From UBA4615 sp049422085 (GTDB taxonomy: Bacteria > Pseudomonadota > Gammaproteobacteria > Burkholderiales > Burkholderiaceae_E), in assembly GCA_049422085.1 (NCBI GenBank), contig JBMSOD010000003.1, forward strand, positions 1 to 42,173: a DNA stretch of 42,173 nt, in the 5' to 3' direction. How positions within the stretch are numbered: the first letter of the stretch is position 1; the number at the start of each line of letters is the position of its first letter. Positions 17,884 through 27,330 of the stretch are shown one piece after another. The notes beneath the pieces are model-generated. The model was not told the DNA's origin. It saw only the letters and a list, made by a program, of their open reading frames with translations, and did no database searches. A program made the position numbers and the translations under genes.

Positions 17884-18246
17884 GATGAACTCCGGGTGGC
17901 GATCGACTGCAATCCTTCGGGTGCCGGGATCGATCTGGGAAACAGGACACAGCGCTCAAGGAACGCCATCCAACTCCCTGATTGTCCGGGCTTTGCACCC
18001 TGGTGAGCAAGTCGGCCTGTCCGCAAGACTATCCCCAGAAGCTGTGGACAACTCTGTGGGTGACTCGGGTCGATGGCTCAAAAACCCGCATGAAATCGAG
18101 TCGATCAAACATTGCCAAAATATTACGCAAAATTTTTATCAAATAAAAACAATGGCTTACGATGATTTTTCTTACGCTCAAGGCGGCCGGCTCAGCGGGG
18201 CCTCGAATTTTTGCGGAGTGTGGATAGTTTTGGGCGTGAAACCCGC
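17884..18246. other. AT-rich divergent regulatory region between exbB and xseA with DnaA-box-like sites
   Basis: No gene is seen in this 363-base gap. Its right third (about 18105-18180) is strikingly AT-rich against a GC-rich background, with runs such as AAAATATTAC and AATTTTTATCAAATAAAAAC. Three sequences resemble the DnaA box TTATCCACA: CTATCCCCA (18029-18037, two mismatches), the reverse complement of TGTGGACAA (18043-18051, one mismatch) and that of TGTGGATAG (18219-18227, one mismatch). Both flanking genes read outward, so promoters for exbB and xseA belong here. Origin or DnaA control is only a possibility. Confidence 0.5.
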
Positions 18247-19605
18247 ATGAATACTGGGCACATTCCCTCCGAAGACGGAATTATCTCGGTCAGCGAGCTG
18301 AACCATGCGGTCGGTCGGCTGCTGGAGCGCAGCTTCACCCCCTTGTGGGTGAGCGGGGAGATTTCCAACCTTCGGACCTACGCCAGCGGACACTGGTACT
18401 TCAAGCTCAAGGACGCCCGGGCTTCTGTCGATGCCGTGATGTTCAAGGGGAGAATCAGGCTCCTCGACTTTTCTCCGTCCGACGGGGACCAGGTCCAGGT
18501 CCGCGCCCAACCCGGACTCTACGAAGCCAGTGGCGGCTTTCAGCTGGTGGTCGAGGCCATGAGGCCGGCCGGCGAGGGCCTGTTGTATCGGCGCTTCATG
18601 CAGCTCAAGGCACGCCTGCAGGCAGAGGGCCTCTTCGATGAGGATCGCAAGCGCGCCCTGCCGGAGCAGCCCCGCCGCATCGGCGTGATCACCTCCCTGC
18701 GGGCGGCCGCCCTGCGAGACGTCCTGACCACCCTGGCCCGACGGGCGCCCGGGGTGGAAGTCATCATCTACCCGGCGTCGGTGCAGGGAGCCGCTGCTCC
18801 GGGAGAGCTCAGGGCTGCGCTCGAGGTGGCCAACCTCCGAGCCGAATGCGACCTGCTTCTTCTGGTCCGCGGTGGAGGCTCGATCGAGGATCTCTGGGCT
18901 TTCAATGACGAGGCGCTGGCCAGGGCGATCGCGGCGAGTACGCTGCCGGTGATCAGCGGCGTGGGCCATGAAACCGATTTCACGATTGCCGATTTCGTGG
19001 CCGACCTTCGCGCCCCCACCCCCACCGGTGCCGCAATGCGGGCGGTACCGGATCGTGCCGAGCAGCGCGTTGTTCTGGAGCGCGATGCGCAGCGCCTGGC
19101 CATGGCGATGGACCGCTGCTGGGACCGGTCCGCGCGAAGGCTCGAGACCGTGGCCCGTCTGCTGCGTCCGCCGTCATTGCAATGGGCGCAGCGCGCGGCG
19201 GTGCTCGAGCGCCTGTCGACTGCGCTGGCAAGGCTGATGGGCGATCGCGCTCAGGGTGCGGCTCGACAGCTCGACAGACTGAGCCCGCGGCTGAGGCCGC
19301 CATCGACCGAAGGGGCGCTTGCCCGGCTTCAGGCCGCGCAAAGGGCCCTGCCGGTGGCCATGGCAAGTCTGCTCGAGCACTCGGGGCGCAGCATCGACCT
19401 TCGCGAATCCGCATTGCGTCTGGTCAGCCCCCAGGCCGTGCTCGACCGGGGCTATGCGCTGGTCACCTCGTCTCAGGGCCGGTTCGTGAGGAGTCCTTCG
19501 GAACTGCAGCCCGGGGATCGGGTGGCGGTGCGACTGGCCCAGGGCGGCTTTCACGCGCAGGTCAGCGAGGTACATGCCGACCCCACGCGTGCTGGGGCGG
19601 ATTGA
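18247..19605 (+). CDS. xseA: Exodeoxyribonuclease VII large subunit
   Basis: A 452-residue subunit of the exonuclease that degrades single-stranded DNA from both ends in recombination and mismatch repair. The N-terminal OB-fold reads ISVSELNHAVGRLLERSF...VSGEISNLRTYASGHWYFKLKD. The catalytic region has PRRIGVITSLRAAALRDVL, YPASVQGA, LLLLVRGGGSIEDLWAFNDE and ISGVGHETDFTIADFVAD with APTPTGAAM. The C-terminal third is an Arg/Ala-rich coiled coil ending in a short barrel (GYALVTS...LQPGDRV). The ATG at 18247 is preferred to one 36 bases upstream because the family starts just before the OB-fold. The small subunit xseB is not in the window. sodB follows after 50 bases but has its own promoter. Confidence 0.95.
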   Translation: MNTGHIPSEDGIISVSELNHAVGRLLERSFTPLWVSGEISNLRTYASGHWYFKLKDARASVDAVMFKGRIRLLDFSPSDGDQVQVRAQPGLYEASGGFQLVVEAMRPAGEGLLYRRFMQLKARLQAEGLFDEDRKRALPEQPRRIGVITSLRAAALRDVLTTLARRAPGVEVIIYPASVQGAAAPGELRAALEVANLRAECDLLLLVRGGGSIEDLWAFNDEALARAIAASTLPVISGVGHETDFTIADFVADLRAPTPTGAAMRAVPDRAEQRVVLERDAQRLAMAMDRCWDRSARRLETVARLLRPPSLQWAQRAAVLERLSTALARLMGDRAQGAARQLDRLSPRLRPPSTEGALARLQAAQRALPVAMASLLEHSGRSIDLRESALRLVSPQAVLDRGYALVTSSQGRFVRSPSELQPGDRVAVRLAQGGFHAQVSEVHADPTRAGAD

Positions 19606-19631
19606 GAGCCTCAGGTGCGCTGGCCTACAAT
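19602..19631 (+). promoter_or_regulatory. Sigma-70 type promoter for sodB
   Basis: TTGAGA (19602-19607) and TACAAT (19626-19631) with an 18-base spacer match the -35 and -10 elements at 4 or 5 of 6 positions each. The predicted start near 19638 leaves a leader of about 18 bases containing GGAGGA. The -35 overlaps the xseA stop codon region. Confidence 0.65.
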
Positions 19632-19655
19632 CGCGCATTCTTCTGGAGGAATCCC

Positions 19656-20234
19656 ATGGACCATACCCTGCCCGCCCTGCCGTATGCGCTTGACGCTCTG
19701 GCGCCCCACATCTCGAAGGAAACCCTCGAGTTTCACCATGGCAAGCATCATCAGGCCTATGTGACCAACCTCAACGGCCTGATCAAGGGCACCGAGTTTG
19801 AGTCCATGAGCCTTGAGGACATCATTCGCAAATCATCGGGCGGCGTTTTCAACAACGCGGCCCAGATCTGGAATCACACCTTCTACTGGAACTCGCTGTC
19901 GCCCAAGGGCGGTGGTGCTCCCGCCGGAGCCCTGGCTGCTGCGATCAATGCCAAGTGGGGCTCCTTCGATGCCTTCAAGGAGGCATTCAACAAGTCGGCC
20001 GTGGGCAACTTCGGCTCGAGCTGGACCTGGCTGGTCAAAAAGGCCGATGGCTCGCTGGATATCGTGAACACCAGCAACGCAGCCACGCCGATCACCGGCG
20101 CGGACAAGCCCCTGATCACCTGCGATCTCTGGGAGCATGCCTACTACATCGACTATCGCAACAGCCGTCCGAACTACCTCGGGGGCTACTGGAACCTGGT
20201 GAACTGGGACTTCGCGTCGGCAAACTTCGCCTGA
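19656..20234 (+). CDS. sodB: Superoxide dismutase, iron type
   Basis: A 192-residue cytosolic enzyme converting superoxide to H2O2 and O2. Metal ligands are H27 (FHHGKHH), H74 (WNHTFYW), D157 and H161 (DLWEHAYY). The NNAAQIWNHTFYWNSL block and FGSSWTWLV support the Fe rather than Mn subgroup. The ATG at 19656 has an excellent GGAGGA site (19645-19650) and a close promoter; the same frame is open far upstream inside xseA but that is shadow. It is convergent with the DUF192 gene 28 bases away. No signal peptide. Confidence 0.96.
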   Translation: MDHTLPALPYALDALAPHISKETLEFHHGKHHQAYVTNLNGLIKGTEFESMSLEDIIRKSSGGVFNNAAQIWNHTFYWNSLSPKGGGAPAGALAAAINAKWGSFDAFKEAFNKSAVGNFGSSWTWLVKKADGSLDIVNTSNAATPITGADKPLITCDLWEHAYYIDYRNSRPNYLGGYWNLVNWDFASANFA

Positions 20235-20242
20235 CGCATCCT

Positions 20243-20264
20243 GAGCCGGCTGAACGCCGGTCTC
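20243..20264. terminator. Weak hairpin between sodB and the DUF192 gene
   Basis: GAGCCGGC and GCCGGTCTC around the loop TGAAC form an 8-bp stem with one bulged T, in the 28-base gap between convergent genes. No U-tract follows, so it may only mark the 3' ends. Confidence 0.3.
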
Positions 20265-20778
20265 ACTGACGCGGCTGGATTCGAAAGACCCGCGGCGCAC
20301 TGAGCTTCGATCCTGGAGCCAGTCCGCGGGTGGCGAACCAGCCGCGTTCCATTTCGAGTGCGAACCGGATGGGTTTGGCCGGGCAGTGGCTCTGTTCGCT
20401 GCGCGGATCCATGTCGGCAATGTTGACCACGGTACCGTCATCGTCGAGGAACGCGATCGACAGCGGAATCAGGGTGTTTCGCATCCAGAAACAGTGACCC
20501 GCTTTCTCGGGAAACACGAAGAGCATGCCTTCGTTGGTGCCCAGACGCTCCCGCATCATCAGGCCGCGCGTTCGTGTCGATGGCTCCTCGGCGAGTTCGG
20601 CCCGGATCAGATGCATGCCCGCCTGCAGTTCAACCATCGGCAGACGCGGTTGGGGCACAGGCAGACCGGCTTGGGCAAACGCCCGCGGGCCGGACAGCAG
20701 CATCAGGACCAGCCCGAGTACAAGGCTGCCTGCCAGACGTCGATTCAAGCTTAGGATCAGGGTTCTTGGAGTTTGCAT
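20263..20778 (-). CDS. Exported DUF192 family protein
   Basis: A 171-residue protein with a signal peptide (Arg-containing N-terminus, hydrophobic LAGSLVLGLVLMLLSG, probable cleavage after RAFA near residue 35) and one DUF192 domain: LAEEPSTRTRGLMMRERLGTN, GMLFVFPE...CFWMRNTLIPLSIAFLD and ALEMERGWFATRGLAPGS. The family is common in the bacterial periplasm, often beside cold-shock or metabolic genes, and has no assigned reaction. The ATG at 20778 is fixed by the signal peptide; ribosome site weak. It is convergent with sodB and divergent from icd, whose promoter lies in the shared 133-base gap. Confidence 0.88.
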   Translation of the reverse strand: MQTPRTLILSLNRRLAGSLVLGLVLMLLSGPRAFAQAGLPVPQPRLPMVELQAGMHLIRAELAEEPSTRTRGLMMRERLGTNEGMLFVFPEKAGHCFWMRNTLIPLSIAFLDDDGTVVNIADMDPRSEQSHCPAKPIRFALEMERGWFATRGLAPGSKLSAPRVFRIQPRQ

Positions 20779-20833
20779 TCAGGAGTCCAGGTTCAGGGCG
20801 GGGATCGACCGGTGCAGCCGGCGGCATTGTGGA

Positions 20834-20862
20834 TGCGGACCGGGAGTCCGAGCGCATATAAT
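20834..20862 (+). promoter_or_regulatory. Candidate sigma-70 promoter for icd
   Basis: A perfect -10 hexamer TATAAT (20857-20862) lies 49 bases before the icd start. The -35 at a 17-base distance (TGCGGA, 20834-20839) is poor, so activator help or an alternative -35 is likely. Predicted transcript start near 20869. Confidence 0.5.
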
Positions 20863-20911
20863 CCCACTTCCACACTGCGCCACAGAAGCGCTCCCAGGGA
20901 GATTCACGTCC

Positions 20912-22165
<1,254 letters not shown>

Positions 22166-22219
22166 GTCGCAACCTGCGGTCAGGGGGCTCCGGAATGCGC
22201 AGACAGATCGTCCAATCGA

Positions 22220-23206
22220 TTGCAGCCGGCCCTCTGCAGCGCATGCAGCTGGTCGGCGCGGTGCGCGCCGGCGCCGCAGGCCCGGAGTCAGTCCGGCTGG
22301 CGCCCCGACCGTACGGTCGACTACATCGTGCCCGCAGGCGCAGGTGCAGCGCTTGACACCGCTGCACGGCAGATGCGCGAGCTGTTCGATCGCGAGAAGC
22401 TGCTTGGCGTGAACATGGTCGTGACCAACAAGCCGGGAGGCGCCGGCATGGTGGCCATGAGCAGTCTGCAGGCCAAGCCCTCAGACGGCCATCAGCTGGT
22501 CACGCTGACCCACTCCTCGATCAACAACCGGATCGTTGGTGAAGTCCCTCTGGGCTACGAAGATTTCACCCCGCTCGCCATCCTGTTCGACGAAGCGATC
22601 ACGGTGGCGGTTCGGGCAGACTCGCCGCTTAAAGATGTCCGGGATCTGGCGGCGGCCCTGCGCAAGGATCCTGCGGCGCTGTCCGTGGGCGTGGCCACCT
22701 CGGTGGGCAACCATATTCACGCGGCCATTGCCAAGCCGCTCAAGGTCGCCGGAGTCGCGGTGGCCGGAATGCGGGTGGTGCCCTTCAAGTCATCGGCGGA
22801 GTCCATGAACAACCTGCTGGGCGGCCACATCGATGTGGTCAGTGCCTCGGCGATCAATGTGGGCACCCAGCTCAAGGCTGGGCGCATCCGCGTGCTTGCC
22901 GTGGCCTCGGCCCACCGTCTGGGTGCCGATCTGGCGCAGGTGCCCACCTGGCGTGAGCAGGGCATCGACGCGGTCTACACCTCCTCTCAAGGCGTACTCG
23001 GTGCCCGTGGCCTGTCCCCGGCCCAGATCGGGTTCTGGGAAGGCGCCTTTCGCAAGCTGAGCGAACTCCCCGAATGGCAGTCCTTCGTGGTGCGAAATCA
23101 CTGGACGCCCCGCTACATGGGCGCATCCGAGGCCCGGGCCTATCTCGATGCGGAGTCGGTTGCAGCGCGAGTCCTGCTGACTGAGCTCGGACTCGCGAAG
23201 CGCTAA
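22220..23206 (+). CDS. Bug/TctC family periplasmic receptor with out-of-frame signal peptide
   Basis: The body (from about SGWRPDRTVDYIVPAGAGAALDTAAR) is a Bug-type solute receptor that binds a carboxylate in the periplasm: NKPGGAGMVAMSSLQAKPSDGH, PLGYEDFTPLAILF, PFKSSAESMNNLLGGHIDVV and a normal C-terminus. The proper start seems to be the ATG at 22195, which has AGGGGG 7 bases upstream and encodes MRRQIVQSIAAG, a signal-peptide beginning, but it is in a different frame from the body. One extra base (or two missing) between about 22225 and 22290 would join them. As read, translation of the body would need the TTG at 22220, giving a poor signal (Cys-rich LCSACSW). Either a recent frameshift or a sequence error. 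Tail to tail with the next Bug gene, 13 bases apart. Confidence 0.7.
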   Translation: MQPALCSACSWSARCAPAPQARSQSGWRPDRTVDYIVPAGAGAALDTAARQMRELFDREKLLGVNMVVTNKPGGAGMVAMSSLQAKPSDGHQLVTLTHSSINNRIVGEVPLGYEDFTPLAILFDEAITVAVRADSPLKDVRDLAAALRKDPAALSVGVATSVGNHIHAAIAKPLKVAGVAVAGMRVVPFKSSAESMNNLLGGHIDVVSASAINVGTQLKAGRIRVLAVASAHRLGADLAQVPTWREQGIDAVYTSSQGVLGARGLSPAQIGFWEGAFRKLSELPEWQSFVVRNHWTPRYMGASEARAYLDAESVAARVLLTELGLAKR

Positions 23207-23219
23207 GGCGAGGCCTTCT

Positions 23220-24281
23220 TCATCCCCAGGGCATTTCCTTCCAGAGCTGCCTGAGCATGGTCTCGGTATCGCGCAGCTCGGCCTCATAGGCGGGCGGCGC
23301 CAGATAGCGCAGGGGCGTGAATGCAGCGCTCGATTTGGCTTGAAACTCCGGATCTGCCGCGGCCTTGCCGATGGCGGCGATCAAGGCTTCACGAATCTCG
23401 GCAGGCAGCCCTTTGGGCGCGGCAATGCCACGCAGCGAGGCCGAAATGATGCCGTGCCCCTGCTCCTTGAAGGTGGGCATGTCGGGCGCCAGGTTCGTGC
23501 GTACCTGACTCATCTGTCCAAGGGCCCGGAAGGGAGAACCTCCCTTGATGAAGCCCAGCACCTCGCCCACGTTGGCGGCGGCCAGCATGACGGTTTGCGA
23601 CTGCAGCGCAGTGCGTGTCTCGGCGGTGCCCTTGAAGGGGACATGGGTCATTTTCACGCCGGCCTGACGCTCGAAGAGCATCATCGCCAGATGATCGTCC
23701 GACCCGATCCCTGTGGTGCCCACAGTGACCTTGCCCGGGTTGGCTTTTGCGTAGGCAGCCAGGTCCGCCAGCGAGCGGATCGGGCTGTCGTTGTGGACGG
23801 CAAAGACACCGGGATCGTCAATGACATTGCCGATCAGATCGTAGTTTTGCCAGTGGAAGTTGACCTTGCGCTCGATCGGAATCGACAGCAGGTTGGGGGT
23901 ATTGATGAAGCCGATGGTGGTTCCATCGGGTTTGGCCGCGGCAAGTTCGCCAAAACCGATGGCGCCACCGGCACCCGGCCGGTTCATCACCACGAGCTTG
24001 GCGCCATTGCCCAGATACTTTTCGATGAAGGGGGCGATCAGCCGGGCTGTGATGTCGGTTCCGCCACCAGGGGCATAGGCCACCAGCATTCGGATCGGAG
24101 CATCGGCGGGCCAGGCAGCGCGCGCGACCCAGGGGGCGCCCGCCAGGGCAGCGCCAGCGGCGAGACTGCGTGCCAGGCGTCTGCGCGACGCAGAGGCAAC
24201 TGGCGAGGCCTGTTGGGAGGTTGTGCCGGAAGGTGATGCCTGATCGGCAAGGGTCACAGGGGGCAAGGTGAAACGGCGCAT
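23220..24281 (-). CDS. Bug/TctC family tripartite tricarboxylate transporter substrate-binding protein
   Basis: A 353-residue periplasmic receptor. A long N-terminal region carries RRRLARSLAAGAALAGAP before WVARAAWPADAPIRMLVAYAPGGGTDITARL, compatible with a Tat-like or extended Sec signal. Family motifs: VVMNRPGAGGAIGFGELAAAKPDG, the first loop YAPGGGTD for carboxylate binding, VTVGTTGIGSDDHL and HVPFKGTAETRTAL. The ATG at 24281 follows AGGAGA. It is the last gene of the nine-gene minus-strand block that begins with another Bug receptor at 31275. No TctA/TctB membrane genes are nearby, which is normal for this expanded family. Confidence 0.92.
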   Translation of the reverse strand: MRRFTLPPVTLADQASPSGTTSQQASPVASASRRRLARSLAAGAALAGAPWVARAAWPADAPIRMLVAYAPGGGTDITARLIAPFIEKYLGNGAKLVVMNRPGAGGAIGFGELAAAKPDGTTIGFINTPNLLSIPIERKVNFHWQNYDLIGNVIDDPGVFAVHNDSPIRSLADLAAYAKANPGKVTVGTTGIGSDDHLAMMLFERQAGVKMTHVPFKGTAETRTALQSQTVMLAAANVGEVLGFIKGGSPFRALGQMSQVRTNLAPDMPTFKEQGHGIISASLRGIAAPKGLPAEIREALIAAIGKAAADPEFQAKSSAAFTPLRYLAPPAYEAELRDTETMLRQLWKEMPWG

Positions 24282-24347
24282 GGGGAGTCTCCTTGGGGCA
24301 GGGCTGTTATTTGCGAACCTTGAGGTTTCTCGGGGACGGACACGATC

Positions 24348-25382
24348 TTATCCTTGCTTGAGGACGCCCGAAGTGCGAAGCCGCTCGGCCACTCGGGGCC
24401 AGACCTCAGGGTTCACAAGTCGGGCGGGGCATTCGCCCGAGGCGATCTGCAGAATCTGTTGTGCAGCGATGCTTGCGATGTTGCGTCTGCACTCATGGGT
24501 CACGCCACCGGTGTGAAAGGTCGCGTAGACCGTATCCAGACTCAGCAGAGGGTGATCGAGCGGAGGCGGTTCCTGGTCCCAGACATCAATGCCCGCCCCA
24601 GCCAGATGCCCCGAGCGCAAGGCCTCGAACAGGGCCGCCTCATGATGGATGCCGCCTCGTGCGGTGTTGATGAAGATCGCGCCCCGGCGCATGCGTGCGA
24701 AGGCCTCTGCGTTCATCAGCCCCATCGTGCTCGCATCGCGTGGACAGTGTATCGAGACGACATCGCTCGACCCGAGCAGGGTTTCAAAGGCACAAGGCTC
24801 GGCGCCCCGATCCCGGATGCTTGCATCGTCGAGGAGCGGGTCATGGGCAAGCACCTGCATGCCGAAGGCCCGCGCGAGCCGCGCTACCCGGGTGCCGATA
24901 TGCCCAATGCCTACCAGTCCGATGGTCTTGCCCGCAATTTCATGACCCATGACGTCTTCGCGCGTGAAACCCCGTTCGCGGCGCAACAGGCGATCGCCCT
25001 CGGTCATGCGCCTTGAGACACCCAGCAGCAGGCCCAGCGTATGTTCAGCCACGGAAACCGCATTGCCCCCCGCCTGATTGACCACGGCAATGCCGGCTTC
25101 GGTACAGGCGGGCACATCGATCGTGTCGTAGCCCGCTCCCGACGAGGATGCGACCAGCAGGCCGGGGCACCGTTCGAGCAAAGGGGCCCGAACATGAAGA
25201 TGCGAAGGCAGTTCATCCTTGGCCGCCGAGCAGTGGTACACCTGCGCAGCGCCAAGCAGCTGCCAGTCCTGGCTCGAGCCCTCGATGCCCATGACCTGAA
25301 GCTGTACACGCTCATCCGCCTGAAGCAGCGCGTCAAACGAGGGGTCGATCCAGAGCGAAGTACGGACGATGGCAAGCGTCAT
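24348..25382 (-). CDS. D-2-hydroxyacid dehydrogenase (NAD-dependent, SerA-like)
   Basis: A 344-residue cytosolic oxidoreductase interconverting a D-2-hydroxy acid and a 2-oxo acid. Motifs: SSSGAGYDTIDVPACTEAGI, NAVSVAEHTLGLLLGV, the cofactor loop GLVGIGHIGTRVA (GxGxxG 158-163), catalytic R242 (NTARGG), E271 (DVWDQEP) and H290 (ATFHTGG). The usual PHxG around the His is FHTGG here. There is no ACT domain, so it is not full-length biosynthetic SerA. The ATG at 25382 has AGGAT 7 bases upstream. It follows the broken FMN hydroxyacid dehydrogenase by 31 bases and precedes a Bug receptor by 66, so it is probably part of the same catabolic operon. Confidence 0.88.
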   Translation of the reverse strand: MTLAIVRTSLWIDPSFDALLQADERVQLQVMGIEGSSQDWQLLGAAQVYHCSAAKDELPSHLHVRAPLLERCPGLLVASSSGAGYDTIDVPACTEAGIAVVNQAGGNAVSVAEHTLGLLLGVSRRMTEGDRLLRRERGFTREDVMGHEIAGKTIGLVGIGHIGTRVARLARAFGMQVLAHDPLLDDASIRDRGAEPCAFETLLGSSDVVSIHCPRDASTMGLMNAEAFARMRRGAIFINTARGGIHHEAALFEALRSGHLAGAGIDVWDQEPPPLDHPLLSLDTVYATFHTGGVTHECRRNIASIAAQQILQIASGECPARLVNPEVWPRVAERLRTSGVLKQG

Positions 25383-25413
25383 GGTGCGATCCTGGCGGGC
25401 AGCGAAAGTGGAT

Positions 25414-26572
25414 TCAATGGTTCTGAACCCGATGCAGCCGCATCAGTTGATCGGGTCCCAGTGCCTCGAGGCGGGTCATGCCGAGCATGGCGATATCGCG
25501 CAGGAGTTCCTGCGCCATCAGATCGATGGCGCGGGTTGCTCCTGCATCGCCCGCAACCGAAGCCGCGTAGTTGAACGGGCGGCCAATAAAGACCATGCGT
25601 GCGCCGAGCGCGAGCGCCTTGAGAACGTCGGTCCCTCGCCGCAGGCCCGAGTCCATCATCACCACGATCTCCGGGCAGGCGGCGACGATGCCAGGCAATA
25701 CGCTGAGCGGTGAGACCGCACCATCGAGTTGGCGCCCGCCATGGTTGGAGACGATCAGTCCGTCCGCCCCGGCGTCGCGGGCATGGCGTGCATCATCCGC
25801 ATGCAGGATGCCCTTGACCACCAGTCGACCCTTCCAGAGCGACCTGATCTGGCTCAGGTGAGTCCAGGTGAAGTGTCCGCGTGAGGCCATATCGCGTTCG
25901 AGAAACGATCGGTGCACCCCGGACGGCCGCGTTGTTCTCGAAATGCGGCATGCCATGCGTCATCAGTGTGCGCAGAAAGGTGCCCAGCAGCCAGCGAGGG
26001 TGAGAGAGCCCCTGCCAGGCAAGACGCAGTGAGGGGCGCAATGGCGTTGAAAAACCCGCGCGCAGGTTGTTCTCCCGGTTCGCACTGGCAGGGGTGTCGA
26101 CCGTGATCACCAGGGTTCCAAACCCGGCCCGCGCCACACGCTCGATCAGCGCTTCGATGTCGGGCATGCGGCCCGGCAGGTAGGCCTGAAACCAGGCCTG
26201 CGGGTTGATGCGGACCACCTCTTCCAGTCGGATCAGTGACGAGCCGCTCATGATCATCGGGATATTGGCCTGTTGCGCAGCGCGGGCCAGCACCAGATCG
26301 CCACGGTAGGCTGTGAGCGCACAGATGCCCATCGGCGCAATCCCGAACGGCGCGCTCCAGGTGTGATCGAACACGCGGCGCTCGATGCTGCGCGATGAAA
26401 CATCGACCATGACCCGTGGCACGAATCTCCAGTCGTCGAAGCTCCTGCGGTTTTCTTCCCGGGATCGGTTGTCCTCGACCCCGCCGCTCACATACTCGAA
26501 CAGAGGGCGGGGCAGATGCCTTCTCGCCGCAGGCTCGAAATCGTCAAGGCAAAGAAAGCGATGGTCACTCAT
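25414..26572 (-). pseudogene. FMN-dependent alpha-hydroxyacid dehydrogenase, broken by a frameshift
   Basis: The two halves lie in different frames. The first (from ATG 26572) has LPRPLFEYVSGGVEDNRSREEN, PFGIAPMGICALT, IPMIMSGSSLIRLEEV and FGTLVITVDTPASANRENN, and stays homologous to GMPHFENNAAVRGAPIV. The second (to the stop at 25414) resumes at LERDMASRGHFTWTHLSQI and holds LVVKGILHADDARHA, the catalytic His in VSNHGGRQLDG, and MMDSGLRRGTDVLKAL. The switch occurs near 25905-25912 at CGTTTCTCG (minus strand); removing one T of TTT restores the frame. Joined, it would be a normal member of about 385 residues (lactate, mandelate or glycolate dehydrogenase family). Nothing else is decayed, so the change is recent or a sequence error. 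An intact paralogue lies at 28128-29300. Confidence 0.85.
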
Positions 26573-26605
26573 CAGGGTCAGTCGGCCTGCCGGCCAGGCT
26601 CGCCT

Positions 26606-26638
26606 GCCGTCCGGAGGGCCGTCCGGAGGGCCGTCCGG
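26606..26638. repeat. 12-bp tandem repeat in the slyX-hydroxyacid dehydrogenase gap
   Basis: GCCGTCCGGAGG is repeated 2.75 times without mismatch. Each unit contains the palindrome TCCGGA, so the stretch can fold. It fills much of the 84-base gap between two co-directional genes. No coding role is seen. Confidence 0.7.
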
Positions 26639-26656
26639 CAGGGCCCCTGGCAGCGC

Positions 26657-26869
26657 TCAGTAATGTGGCGGTTTCTCATGGTCCGGACCCGCGGTCCCAT
26701 CGCTTTGCGCCGAGGCCAGGGCGTCGCGCAGGCGCTTGATTTCGCGTGCCATGATGGCGATCTGTTCCTGCTGGGTGGCCACCAGGCGGTTCAGATGATC
26801 GAGCAGATCCTCCGACAGGCTGAGTTTTTCCTCAAGCCGGGTCAGACGGGCATCGGCCTGGTGATCCAT
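26657..26869 (-). CDS. slyX: SlyX family protein
   Basis: A 70-residue protein that is almost entirely coiled coil (RLTRLEEKLSLSEDLLDHLN...ATQQEQIAIMAREIKRLRDAL) and ends in the SlyX hallmark KPPHY. Function is unknown in the family. The start at 26869 (MDHQADARL) gives the usual length; a longer frame to 26971 overlaps the NTF2-like gene and lacks homology. No clear ribosome site. It is an unexpected passenger inside a metabolic gene block, 29 bases after the NTF2-fold gene. Confidence 0.85.
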   Translation of the reverse strand: MDHQADARLTRLEEKLSLSEDLLDHLNRLVATQQEQIAIMAREIKRLRDALASAQSDGTAGPDHEKPPHY

Positions 26870-26898
26870 CGGGCGGGATGCTTGCGGCGCGGCGCGCC

Positions 26899-27330
26899 TC
26901 AGCCCTGTCGTGTGAACAGGGCACGGCCCTGTTTGTTGAGCGCTCTCCAGCCGGCACCCGGAAGCTCGCACCAGAGATCGGTGGTCTCCGTGATCGACAG
27001 CAGGCTGCCCGTGATCGGCACCGGGCCCTCGCCGGGCTGGCTGCGATCATGTCGAAAGACCATCAGCATGTAGCGCGCCGTGGCCAGGCCGCGTGCGTCG
27101 TCGAGATCGATCACCAGGTTGTTGACCAGATGGGCGGTGACACGACCGGCGGGGCGCTGCTTCAGGGCGGCAAGCACCTCTGACGGGCCCCGCAGCACCT
27201 GCCCTTGTCGATGCCAGATCCCCTCGGGGGCCATCCAGCCGGCGACCCCTTCGATATCCCCGGCGTCGAGTGCGCCATAAAAGCGCATCACCGCCTGACT
27301 GCACATCACGATACGGTCTGCCGGGTTCAT
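26899..27330 (-). CDS. NTF2-like (SnoaL-type) fold protein
   Basis: A 143-residue protein with the NTF2-like cone fold pattern: an N-terminal helix (VMRFYGALDAGDIEGVAGWMAPEG), WHRQGQVLRGPSEVLAALKQRP, then beta strands with VNNLVIDLDD, ARYMLMVF and a Trp-containing end. Such proteins act as small isomerases, dehydratases or binding proteins; WHR-G is common in members found with dioxygenases. Its ATG overlaps the stop of the FAH-family gene (ATGA, 27327-27330), so the two are translationally coupled and probably act on the same metabolite. No signal peptide. Confidence 0.78.
   Translation of the reverse strand: MNPADRIVMCSQAVMRFYGALDAGDIEGVAGWMAPEGIWHRQGQVLRGPSEVLAALKQRPAGRVTAHLVNNLVIDLDDARGLATARYMLMVFRHDRSQPGEGPVPITGSLLSITETTDLWCELPGAGWRALNKQGRALFTRQG

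Noticed and set aside
19182..19655. Upstream extension of the sodB reading frame inside xseA
   Set aside because: Strong promoter and ribosome site just before 19656 and the universal SodB start fix the shorter form.
23205..23217. AAGGC-GAG-GCCTT mini-hairpin between the two convergent Bug genes
   Set aside because: Only 5 bp of stem and no real U-tract; could arise by chance.
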